Positions 32,454 to 40,238 of a stretch of 40,333 bases of DNA are shown piece after piece. Each line of letters begins with the position of its first letter. Within the stretch, counting starts at the first letter, position 1. The notes beneath the pieces are model-generated. The model ran no database searches. It was not told the DNA's origin and saw only the letters and a list, made by a program, of their open reading frames with translations. Position numbers and translations under genes: made by a program. Origin of the DNA: Cytobacillus firmus DS1 (GTDB taxonomy: Bacteria; Bacillota; Bacilli; Bacillales; Cytobacillaceae); contig NZ_APVL01000029.1 of NCBI RefSeq assembly GCF_000565285.1, positions 1 through 40,333 of the forward strand. Reading direction: 5' to 3'.

Positions 32454-34535
32454 CTACTTCTTAAACTCTTTTTTAATAAGATTCCATTCTTCTTCATCAA
32501 TTACGATAAGCTCTAATGATAATCCTAACACTTCTTCTATAACACTTTGAACAATACTTCTGTTCATTACTTTTTCAAGCAGTTTTACTTTTGCCTTTGT
32601 GGGCATTGTGACTACTATGTGTTGTGCACTAATTGCACGCACAGTGGCCTCTCTATATAGAGCCATTACCTGCATACGCTCTGCCTTCAATGTTGACAGG
32701 ATCTCTTCGTGATTTTGGTTATACTGTTCTCTATACTCTTTCTTTGCAACTGAACAGATACCTAAAACCTTTTTTAGCTTTGGAGATTCTGTAACGGTTC
32801 TTTCCTCCGGTTGTGTCTCTGGTAAGTCAATTAGATCTTCAGGAGGAACTAATTCGTCAGATGTTAAGTTATCGTCATCAATCACCTGAATATATTCAGC
32901 ACCTTCTTCCATATCTTTTTTAAATTGGTCAAAGAATGGAGCTGGTCCCTCATTAGTATTCAGGTTAAAATTGTCTTCTTCCTGTTTTGAATTCTCCTGC
33001 AGAAGTACAGAATCTTGCTCCATGGAGGATTTTTCATCCATACCGTTCAAATCATTTTCAATTATTGAAAGTAGATCCAATGGATCTATATCTGCTTCAA
33101 TAGTTTCATCTGCAGTGTCAGAAACAGTGGTTTCTTCCACTTGATTCTCCTGTTCCCCTTGAACTTCTAATTCACCAGAAAGTTCCATGATTTCTTTCTC
33201 AAGATTTGACGGCTTGAACTCTTCTTTGGATGGGCAGCTAACGCTTTCCCCGTCCATTTGCCGGACAAAAGCTTCAACTTCATCCTCAACTGGGATTGGT
33301 TCATCCAATTTAGCAGTCATTTTCTGAGACTCAATTTTTTGTTCTGGTTTGTTGTCCACTGCATTAGCAACTGCTACTTCTTCAGCCATTACTGAGAATT
33401 GACCACTTGCCAGCATCCTCATTAGATTTTCTACTTCCTGTTTCAAGGATTCCAACTCATCAAGTGGATTATCTGCAGCTGCCTTAATTAACGCTACCTC
33501 GAGAATAACTTTATCTTGGCCGCTGAACTTTATTTGAGACTGGCATTTCGAAAGGATTTCAATAATGCCATATACCCTTCCTACATTAACCGAGCGTGCA
33601 ATTCCTTTGAACGATTGGTCTGTCAACGCTTTTGTTAAGTTCGCCTTTTCCCCCACCCTGCGATATACAAGGATGTCCCGGTAATAGGCTAATAGATCTT
33701 CTAACAAAAACTTGGGCTCCTTACCCGTTTCGATGGTTTTATCTAATAGATCCAATACAACTGAAATATTCTTTTGTTCAATTGCATTAACCATTTCTCC
33801 AATCATTCCTATATCGACAGACCCAGTTAAGTCAATCACATCAGCTGCAGTTACCTTTCCATCAGAATGGGAGATTGCTTGGTCAAGCATACTTAACGCA
33901 TCCCGCATCCCACCTTGAGCAACTCTTGCTAGGATTTCCAGAGCCTGTTCATCAACCTCAACGTTTTCTTCTTTCACTATATATTTCATTCTGTCCATTA
34001 TCGCTTTATCCGTGATCCGTTTAAAGTCAAAACGCTGACATCGTGAAAGAATAGTTAATGGGATTTTATGAGGTTCTGTTGTAGCAAGAATGAAGATAGC
34101 ATGCTTTGGAGGTTCTTCAAGAGTCTTCAATAATGCATTAAAAGCTCCAATCGTAAGCATGTGTACTTCATCAATAATATAAACCTTGTATTTTCCATAT
34201 ACAGGTGTATAGCCGATTTTATCCCTTAGTTCTCGAATTTCATCCACTCCATTGTTTGAAGCGGCATCAATTTCAATAATATCGGGATTATTATCAGAGC
34301 ATATATCACATGCACCACAAGGCTCTCCATTTACTCCACTGGTACAGTTAACCGCTTTCGCAAATAACTTAGCTGAGCTGGTTTTACCAGTACCTCGGGG
34401 ACCAGAGAAAACATAAGCATGTGAAATTGAGTCCTGATTTAATGCGTTTAGTAAAGTCTTCTTGATATGGTCCTGACCAATTAGGTGATCAAAACCTTTT
34501 GGACGATACTTTCGATATAAAGCTAAATGTGCCAT
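32454..34535 (-). CDS. dnaX: DNA polymerase III gamma/tau subunit
   Basis: A 693-residue AAA+ protein with Walker A GPRGTGKTSSAK, a zinc module (NCTSG, CGACDIC), DEVHML, the sensor region LSRCQRFDFKRI and a domain III that drives oligomerisation. It is longer than Bacillus DnaX (563), owing to an acidic linker at about residues 380-590. The C-terminal part ends in the tau-type domain. It loads the clamp with delta prime, and its own conserved ribosome box (34544-34556) lacks a terminator. The ATG follows it. Confidence 0.93.
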   Translation of the reverse strand: MAHLALYRKYRPKGFDHLIGQDHIKKTLLNALNQDSISHAYVFSGPRGTGKTSSAKLFAKAVNCTSGVNGEPCGACDICSDNNPDIIEIDAASNNGVDEIRELRDKIGYTPVYGKYKVYIIDEVHMLTIGAFNALLKTLEEPPKHAIFILATTEPHKIPLTILSRCQRFDFKRITDKAIMDRMKYIVKEENVEVDEQALEILARVAQGGMRDALSMLDQAISHSDGKVTAADVIDLTGSVDIGMIGEMVNAIEQKNISVVLDLLDKTIETGKEPKFLLEDLLAYYRDILVYRRVGEKANLTKALTDQSFKGIARSVNVGRVYGIIEILSKCQSQIKFSGQDKVILEVALIKAAADNPLDELESLKQEVENLMRMLASGQFSVMAEEVAVANAVDNKPEQKIESQKMTAKLDEPIPVEDEVEAFVRQMDGESVSCPSKEEFKPSNLEKEIMELSGELEVQGEQENQVEETTVSDTADETIEADIDPLDLLSIIENDLNGMDEKSSMEQDSVLLQENSKQEEDNFNLNTNEGPAPFFDQFKKDMEEGAEYIQVIDDDNLTSDELVPPEDLIDLPETQPEERTVTESPKLKKVLGICSVAKKEYREQYNQNHEEILSTLKAERMQVMALYREATVRAISAQHIVVTMPTKAKVKLLEKVMNRSIVQSVIEEVLGLSLELIVIDEEEWNLIKKEFKK

Positions 34536-34543
34536 TCTAATCT

Positions 34544-34556
34544 CTCCTTAAAAAGT
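34544..34556 (-). promoter_or_regulatory. Conserved ribosome box before dnaX
   Basis: ACTTTTTAAGGAG on the minus strand, nine bases before the dnaX ATG. No terminator precedes it, so it is an internal member of the family. Confidence 0.7.
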
Positions 34557-34558
34557 TT

Positions 34559-35449
34559 TTATTTTTGAATTAAAGCGTTATATTCTCTCTGAATGTCCTT
34601 TGAGACATAAGTAGGGTTGGCCCCACACATTTTTGCATTGAAATCTACAGCATGAATCCCAATTTCATTGGTATGAAACAGCGTGTTCATGATATTATTT
34701 GCAATTTGAGCGGCAAATTTATTTGTCGCACATCTTTGAGGATTATTGATGATTGCTTCCCCGCATGATTGACCAGGAAAAGCCGTTTCTTCATCCGTCA
34801 AGATATCCTCAAAAACCCTTCCAACTGGCGGTAAGAATACTTGGCCGTTCCTTTTGTAACCCACCACGATCTGACCGCTAAAACCTGAGTTGGCCGCAAT
34901 TTGTTTTTCCAATTGACTATATTGGCGTTCCTCTTTTCCTGGAACAACATATACACCCTCTACTCCCGCGTCAATATAGATAAGATCATCTAAATAATTG
35001 CTGTGAAAGAACTCATCCATCAGCTGCCGGCTTCGATTATTATCAACCATCCCTATTAATACTGGAATAATCCGCTTATTTTCTTTAGGGAAAGTAAATA
35101 ACTTTTGAAAGAACTCCAAGTCCGTCACATACTGAGGGACTGAAGAAAACGGGACATTATAATGTTCCGAATATCTTTCTCTTAAAGCATCTACTTTAAA
35201 TGAACCTACATCCTCCTCATCAAAAAGCTGATTCTTAAGATTTTTCTTTTCAACTTCATCAGCATCACAAACATACATGGTATATTCGAAAGGACCAACT
35301 TGATGATAAGAGAACGTATGTTGGACACCATATGTAGCAATATCTTGGCAGAGAGAACGAATAAAGTGGCTGCCATTTGCTCCTGCACCCACCTGTACGA
35401 TGAAATAGTGAGGCTTTACATTACTCTCTTTAAACAACTTTAAACCCAT
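34559..35449 (-). CDS. ThiF/E1-like adenylating enzyme
   Basis: A 296-residue protein with a Rossmann-like start FIVQVGAGANGSHF (the G-x-G-x2-G nucleotide site), then VCDADEVEKKNLKNQLFD and later PQRCATNKFAAQIAN. E1-like ThiF proteins adenylate the C-terminus of a ubiquitin-like partner; the Cys in PQRCATN might be the thioester Cys, though this is not certain. Similar ThiF proteins occur with JAB peptidases on plasmids (PRTRC-type cassettes). It lies between the JAB gene and dnaX. Confidence 0.82.
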   Translation of the reverse strand: MGLKLFKESNVKPHYFIVQVGAGANGSHFIRSLCQDIATYGVQHTFSYHQVGPFEYTMYVCDADEVEKKNLKNQLFDEEDVGSFKVDALRERYSEHYNVPFSSVPQYVTDLEFFQKLFTFPKENKRIIPVLIGMVDNNRSRQLMDEFFHSNYLDDLIYIDAGVEGVYVVPGKEERQYSQLEKQIAANSGFSGQIVVGYKRNGQVFLPPVGRVFEDILTDEETAFPGQSCGEAIINNPQRCATNKFAAQIANNIMNTLFHTNEIGIHAVDFNAKMCGANPTYVSKDIQREYNALIQK

Positions 35450-35472
35450 TATGATAATTCCTCCTTAAAAAA

Positions 35473-35497
35473 GAAGAAGAGAGTTCCTCCCTTCTTC
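35473..35497 (-). terminator. Hairpin with T-tract between JAB and ThiF genes
   Basis: On the minus strand GAAGAAGGGAG pairs with CTCTCTTCTTC across GAA, then TTTTTT runs directly into the AAGGAGG box of thiF. The terminator and ribosome site are fused, so read-through and translation may be linked. Confidence 0.75.
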
Positions 35498-35499
35498 CA

Positions 35500-36150
35500 T
35501 CATTGATATTTCACTCTTGTTTCCCATTCAGCAGGATATGGTACCTCCACTAAAGCGCCAGATTCAAAAATCTGATCAATTGGGATAGCAAGCTCAGTGT
35601 CATTGCCTTTCACTCGAAACTTAGCTTGTGGCGTATCTGTATTTAGCAATCCAAACACCCCATAAAGCATAAAGGCTTTCTCATCCTGATTATCAGTGGC
35701 ACTAAAATAAGCACTCATGGAATTGTGTGAATGTACTTGGGCCACTTGAATAAAGCGAAGCGAATTCCTCCCCAAATATTTAGGATCGAGTTCAGCATGA
35801 ACTTTTACCTTTGATACATGCTGAACCGGACATTCTAAAAAATATCGTTTCGTTTCAGTATCAAAATATAACTGCAGCATAACCTCCACGTCGGATCTTA
35901 AGCAGAAGTCTTTGAAAAAAGAATACATCTGATTAAAGATATGACCTGGAATCTTAGGAAGCCTGAATGAAAAACTTTCCGTTAAGTTATCTAATGAAGG
36001 AATTGCAGGAGGCTTTGCCACCATTTTTCCTATCATTGACTCTCTCACTTCATATATCTGTCCATCAGCTGCACCAATATAGGAAATTCCTCTTTTATCA
36101 CTCTGGCTAAAATATTCAGTCACTCTCCAAAAATAAGAAACAAGGGACAT
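35500..36150 (-). CDS. JAB/JAMM (MPN) metallopeptidase-like protein
   Basis: A 216-residue protein with the JAMM motif H-x-H-x7-S-x2-D (HSHNSMSAYFSATD), which binds zinc and cleaves isopeptide bonds in ubiquitin-like systems. The N-terminal part lacks a recognised domain. The start codon overlaps the stop of the spliced Ubl-like gene by one base, so the two are translationally coupled. The ThiF gene follows. This pairing of E1 and JAB suggests a conjugation/deconjugation pathway. Confidence 0.85.
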   Translation of the reverse strand: MSLVSYFWRVTEYFSQSDKRGISYIGAADGQIYEVRESMIGKMVAKPPAIPSLDNLTESFSFRLPKIPGHIFNQMYSFFKDFCLRSDVEVMLQLYFDTETKRYFLECPVQHVSKVKVHAELDPKYLGRNSLRFIQVAQVHSHNSMSAYFSATDNQDEKAFMLYGVFGLLNTDTPQAKFRVKGNDTELAIPIDQIFESGALVEVPYPAEWETRVKYQ

Positions 36151-36211
36151 TAAAATGCCCCCTTTGCAGCTCCTAATGCATCTGGAAAAAGTCTTTTATT
36201 TTCCTTATATA
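36150..36211 (-). CDS. Ubl-like protein, exon 2
   Basis: The final 62 bases of the split gene: two bases, 19 codons (YKENKRLFPDALGAAKGAF) and TAA, which overlaps the JAB ATG by one base. The tail L-x-P-x3-G-A-x-K-G is reminiscent of the C-termini of small PRTRC protein C-like beta-grasp proteins, a family similarity noted by eye only. The 3' splice site is inferred from frame (after CCTATCAC). Confidence 0.65.
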
Positions 36212-36258
36212 GTGATAGGTAAGATTTTGAAGTTATCGCCATCTTTTCCCCCACTTCA

Positions 36259-36290
36259 CACCGTACGTGCGACTTTCACCGCATACGGCG
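36259..36290 (-). ncRNA. Group II intron 2, domain V
   Basis: On the minus strand CGCCGTATGC pairs with the matching GTACGGTG arm around a GTGAAAGTC loop region. The triad is CGC as in intron 1. Confidence 0.8.
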
Positions 36291-36304
36291 TTCCATCTAT
36301 ACCT

Positions 36305-38089
36305 TTACATAGGGATTACTTCGAGTTTACAAAGTGTCCTTAGTTGGTTTAGTTTAATAATCTGCTTCTCAGAGAGATTGAATTTACTTAGAGTTTTATT
36401 GATGACTTCCTCATTAACAGCATGTATGAGCTTGTGTATGTCTTTATGGATAACCACTAAATTATCAAACCTATCAGTACCGCCTAAACTAGCCGGAGTT
36501 TTGTGATGACAGTGTACTAAGCCGTGTGTAAGGGGTAAACCCGATACTGCACATAGACCTTTCTGCATTGAAAACTTGGACAGCCTATTGTCCGTGTATT
36601 CAACAGAGCGGTTTGGCAACTTAGATTTCATAAGTTTGACTAATTCAGTGTCCCAAGAATAGCCTATTCCATCTTCATAGATATTTACGTTTTGTGAATA
36701 ACAGCGGTTATTCTTCGTCCTACCTAGACTTATGGGGTATAGATAGACTCCCATTACTTTGTAGGTTTTGTAAGATGTGGAATAAAATTTAGTGTAGGTA
36801 TCTGACTTGGATAAACCCGTCGGATAATCATACTGGGCACATCTTTGTAACCTGTTATTCATCGTAATTCTAATTTTATGGTGTATTTCTTTTAGGCTTT
36901 TGCTTACATGTGTTGCATAACGGAAGTAATTTTGAACCCCAAGTACCACTGAATTATATGCAGTAGCACTTTGAGCGTTCGAATATCTCTGTATTTTGTA
37001 AATTCTTTCTCTTAATGTGTTGATGATTTGTTCTTTCTTCTTATCGTCAATGTAAGAATGGCAAACCCATTTACTACCTTTGGCAGCGGCTTTAAGTTTA
37101 AAACCTAGAAACCTAGTAAATTTCTTTTTAAGATTGATAATCTTGGATTTTTCTTCGGAAATATCCAGTTTCAATCTATGTTTAAGAAAATCGCTCACAG
37201 CATGGAACCATCTGACAGCATGTTCATAACTGTCGGTCATTATCCTAAAGTCATCAGCATATCTAATGAGATAACCTGGTTTAAGATTAGAGCTGGTTTT
37301 TAGGGCATAATAATGATGCCTTTGTGTGTAGCTGTGACGAGTTTGAAAGGTTTCCCATTGGTCAGAGATCCACCAATCTAGCTCATTAAGTACAATGTTA
37401 GCAAGCAAAGGAGATAATATACCTCCTTGTGGTACTCCTTTGGTAGGAATACCTTCACCTTTTATAGGGGCTTTCAGCATTTTACTTACGATGGCGATTA
37501 CTCTTTTGTCCTTTATACCGATTTGCCACATTTGTTTTAGTAAGAGTGAGTGGTTCACATTATCAAAGAAGCCTTTAATATCAATATCAACTGTGTAATA
37601 TTGTTTGCCTCTATTGATAAGGTGTTGCACCCTAGCTACAGCGTGATGTGTGGAACGGTTGGGTCTAAAACCGTAAGAGTGTTTATGGAACCTCGCTTCA
37701 CAGATAGGCTCAAGCACATTTAGGAACATTTGTTGAATTATCCTATCGATAATACTTGGTATTCCTAGTGGTCTTTTGCTATTTCCATCAGCTTTGGGTA
37801 TCCAGACTCGTTTGACCGCTTTAGGTTTGTAATTTTCTAGGTTTGCTCTTATATGATTGACAAAATGCTCTTTATCCATTTTAGCTATGTCCTCGATGGT
37901 CTTTTTATCCGCTCCGGAGGTCCTAGCACCTGAATTGGATTTGACCAATCTATAAGCCAGTAGTATATTTTCCTCTGAGATTATGATTTCGTACAGATTT
38001 TCAAACTTTTTCCCATCACAACTTTTTCGGAACAACTCGTTCTGAGTATTCCCAAAGTCGTAATAAGTTACTGGTCTCTTTGTTCCCAC
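36305..38089 (-). CDS. Group II intron 2 reverse transcriptase/maturase with HNH domain
   Basis: The 594-residue protein has the same architecture as the intron 1 protein: RPLGIPSIIDRIIQQMFL, GFRPNRSTHHA, GVPQGGILSPLLANI, YADDFRIM, then a maturase region and a C-terminal HNH motif (CHHKTPASLGGTDRFDNLV). The start is GTG at 38089 with GGAG thirteen bases upstream, so start is less certain. All catalytic residues are present. Confidence 0.9.
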   Translation of the reverse strand: MGTKRPVTYYDFGNTQNELFRKSCDGKKFENLYEIIISEENILLAYRLVKSNSGARTSGADKKTIEDIAKMDKEHFVNHIRANLENYKPKAVKRVWIPKADGNSKRPLGIPSIIDRIIQQMFLNVLEPICEARFHKHSYGFRPNRSTHHAVARVQHLINRGKQYYTVDIDIKGFFDNVNHSLLLKQMWQIGIKDKRVIAIVSKMLKAPIKGEGIPTKGVPQGGILSPLLANIVLNELDWWISDQWETFQTRHSYTQRHHYYALKTSSNLKPGYLIRYADDFRIMTDSYEHAVRWFHAVSDFLKHRLKLDISEEKSKIINLKKKFTRFLGFKLKAAAKGSKWVCHSYIDDKKKEQIINTLRERIYKIQRYSNAQSATAYNSVVLGVQNYFRYATHVSKSLKEIHHKIRITMNNRLQRCAQYDYPTGLSKSDTYTKFYSTSYKTYKVMGVYLYPISLGRTKNNRCYSQNVNIYEDGIGYSWDTELVKLMKSKLPNRSVEYTDNRLSKFSMQKGLCAVSGLPLTHGLVHCHHKTPASLGGTDRFDNLVVIHKDIHKLIHAVNEEVINKTLSKFNLSEKQIIKLNQLRTLCKLEVIPM

Positions 38090-38806
38090 TGGTGCAGTAT
38101 CACTCCTTATTACTTATTAGGACTAATACCAACTCACCTTCTTACCTGAAAGGTGGGATTTACTTTGTAATTTCCTACCATAAAGTAATATAGACTAGGG
38201 ACTATCCCTCCATCATATTTCTATGATTTCAACGGTACTGTGTCCCCGCTCTCGCAATGGTAAATGCACTTCGGCCGAAACCTTATAGCAACCTTCGTAT
38301 CGGTAAATACTTTAAATGAAGTCCATTACTTTCCACGTTCCTGCATTTCTATCTGTACATATACTTTTAGGTGTCTGGCTATACGCCTGTGAAATTATAA
38401 CCTCATTGTTGGTTATTCCGAATTTCATAACGTCGAATCTTACTTTTCGGTATTTCACCATGCCATTAAGCATGACGACTATTTCTAGTCGTTATGGGTC
38501 TAGACGTGTACATTCGCAGATTCGTCAGTTTCCTATCAAAGAAACATTCTCACCATGAGTATTTTATAGAGCCCCGACCTATCCCTAACCATGCCTATAA
38601 GGTTTAGGTTAGATTCAGCCGACTTTACCTAGCTTCACACAATATAATTTACCGATTATATTGCATGTAGGAGTATTAGGCAGTTGGTTTCAGTTCAACA
38701 TGACGACTTTCATTCCCAACTTCGAAATGCAAGTTAATCCTTTAAAGTTGCTGACAAGGATCGCCTATTTCGCTTAATTAAAAGCTTATAAGGCAACGTG
38801 TCGCAC
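38090..38806 (-). ncRNA. Intron 2 RNA region (domains I-III)
   Basis: There is no gene here. The region corresponds to the structural RNA between the intron 5' end and the maturase gene. Confidence 0.6.
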
Positions 38807-39104
38807 CGACATCCCACTTCGTTCTAGTGGCTGTAAATTGAAAATAGTTTTTCTCCAGCTCCACTCGAAGCTCTTCTAAAGAAATCCCTTCCTCTGGGAT
38901 TTCCTCCACAAAATCAGAAACAACAAAATGTTCCGTTGCAAAATGAATAGACCATTCCTCAGTTACCTTTATTTCTTCCTTTGGTTGAACAGGTGTTTTA
39001 GCAGTAGCTAATCCTTTACTGGCTGAAGTGTTCTTCTTCTCTTCAACCTTTTTTTCTTCCACTGGTTCCACCCCTAAATCAAAAATAGATAATTCGTTAG
39101 TCAT
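38807..39104 (-). CDS. Ubl-like (beta-grasp-like) protein, exon 1
   Basis: The 99 codons plus one base encode an acidic, low-complexity start (EEKKVEEKKNTSASK) followed by a compact part: EWSIHFATEHFVVSDFV, then GISLEELRVELEKNY and FTATRTKWDV. The beta-beta-alpha-beta pattern suits a beta-grasp fold; with exon 2 it is 119 residues. Its place directly before the JAB and ThiF genes suggests it is their substrate or modifier. The N-terminus has ELSIF (residues 4-8), loosely similar to the clamp pentapeptide. The ATG at 39104 follows the AAGGAGG box of leader D. Confidence 0.65.
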
Positions 39105-39112
39105 ACTTTTTT

Positions 39113-39126
39113 CCTCCTTAAAAAGT
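39113..39126 (-). promoter_or_regulatory. Conserved ribosome box (ACTTTTTAAGGAGG) of leader D
   Basis: Same box as in leaders A-C, nine bases upstream of the Ubl-like start. Confidence 0.8.
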
Positions 39127-39154
39127 AATGGTTGTTTTAAGAGCATAAAAAAAT

Positions 39155-39228
39155 ACACTCTATTAAAAACAATCGACATAGCTGCTACTTGAGCAGTTTT
39201 TAAAGTCAATCACTTTTAATAAAGTGCA
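39155..39228 (-). terminator. Intrinsic terminator of leader D
   Basis: On the minus strand GCACTTTATTAAAA pairs with TTTTAATAGAGTGT (with wobble pairs), an inner CTGCT/AGCAG hairpin, then TTTTTTT. Confidence 0.75.
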
Positions 39229-39240
39229 TTCATTCAGAAA

Positions 39241-39264
39241 TACTTATCCCGCATGGGTTAAGTA
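39241..39264 (-). promoter_or_regulatory. ATGC-loop hairpin, leader D copy
   Basis: On the minus strand the best copy: outer arms TACTTA/TAAGTA, an A/A mismatch, inner CCC/GGG, and an ATGC loop; 13 bases before the terminator. The upstream TATAAT and TAGAAT boxes (around 39290-39300) could be its promoter. Confidence 0.85.
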
Positions 39265-39401
39265 AAAAAATTTAAGAAAATATAATTCTATTATATACCA
39301 ATTGTCCCAAAATTGTTATCATTAATTCTTGTGAATTCGCGGAAATCAAATCATAGTAGTACAATGGAAAAAATTCGAAATCGAAGTGAGGAGGAAAAGG
39401 A

Positions 39402-39701
39402 TTGCTGAACCAACAAGCAATTTCTAATCGTATCTCGAACACAGAGAAATCAGCTAGAACTTTTTGTTTAGATAAATTACAAAGGCAATTTCTTATCAAT
39501 CAAATAAAGCCACTAAAAAAAATTAATGTTCCTACCTTAAAATATTCAATTGAAGCAGAAGAATTAGTGGAATGGATATTGGAGAAATTAAGTAACGATG
39601 AAATACAAAAGGTTAGCACTATGCTCCGAATTGCACAGAAAAGATCCGCAGATATTAGGCCTCTTATTGGCACCATTGCCTTAAGCTTATTAAAAAAATA
39701 A
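39402..39701 (+). CDS. Small hypothetical protein (plus strand)
   Basis: A 99-residue protein with a TTG start at 39402, preceded by GAGGAGGAAAAGGA. It is basic in the first half (KLQRQFLINQIKPLKKI) and helical in the second (EELVEWILEKLSNDEI). It is divergent from the Ubl-like gene across leader D. Function is unknown; as a divergently transcribed small basic protein near the leader it might be a regulator, but this is only inference. Confidence 0.55.
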   Translation: MLNQQAISNRISNTEKSARTFCLDKLQRQFLINQIKPLKKINVPTLKYSIEAEELVEWILEKLSNDEIQKVSTMLRIAQKRSADIRPLIGTIALSLLKK

Positions 39702-39854
39702 GTTATTTTGCCCTTTATTTAAGGACCAAAAAATTAACGCCCTTTAGAAAGCTAACGGGTTCGGTTTTGAAGGACAAAATTCGATTTAGTGATGCTTTTC
39801 GCAAGGTAATTCGCAGTTGGATTAGCCGACGCTTCAGCAGTAAAATTAGACGCA

Positions 39855-39887
39855 AAAAAGCCGGAGCCATAATGCTTTGAGCTTTTT
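39855..39887 (+). terminator. Possible terminator
   Basis: AAAAAGC pairs with GCTTTTT around a 19-base loop containing a smaller GGAGC/GCTTT stem (wobbles), followed by TTATA. It may end the 39402-39701 gene, though it lies 150 bases away. Confidence 0.45.
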
Positions 39888-39953
39888 TTATAGTAGCATT
39901 TTGTTGAAGATAGCACTCCGTTAGTTATACATAAAGACTTACACAATAAGTCA

Positions 39954-40238
39954 TTATTTCTTACGTTTTCGTTCTAAAAATATAGGTGCTATATTTAGTA
40001 AGATAGAAACAATCGTCAAAAACCAAAATGCCCTTGCCATACCAGGTATTACATCCGATAAAGCCGCCCAATCTTCTGCTTTTACCCACCGAGTTAGATA
40101 ACTGTAATCTGCACAAATTGTTAATGCTGTAAATGATAATGCCATCGCCATAGCGAACTTATAATCTTTTCCTGATTTATACATATAAAGATTTATAAAA
40201 GTTGTTACTATTGCAATAACCCCAAATATTACCCACAT
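39954..40238 (-). CDS. Small membrane protein
   Basis: A 94-residue protein with three predicted membrane helices (about 1-18, 28-48 and 66-88) and a basic C-terminal KRKK. The ATG at 40238 has GGAGGTG five bases before it. No family is recognised. Its relation to the other genes is unclear. Confidence 0.65.
   Translation of the reverse strand: MWVIFGVIAIVTTFINLYMYKSGKDYKFAMAMALSFTALTICADYSYLTRWVKAEDWAALSDVIPGMARAFWFLTIVSILLNIAPIFLERKRKK

Larger units (their letters stand above)
36212..38806 (-). mobile_element. Group II intron 2, inserted in the Ubl-like gene (sense)
   Basis: It starts with GTGCGACACG (minus, 38806) and ends with ACCTATCAC, with domain V at 36259-36290 and a domain VI that covaries with intron 1. 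Length is 2,595 bases. Its protein is distantly related to that of intron 1 (different, not a recent copy). A candidate exon-binding site near 38429-38435 can pair with the last seven bases of exon 1 with wobble. Confidence 0.82.

Noticed and set aside
39272..39499. A 75-codon minus-strand open frame
   Set aside because: It overlaps the plus-strand gene start at 39402 and the presumed promoter of leader D.
39752..39946. A 64-codon minus-strand open frame
   Set aside because: It spans the hairpin at 39855-39887 and has no ribosome site; its composition is not protein-like.
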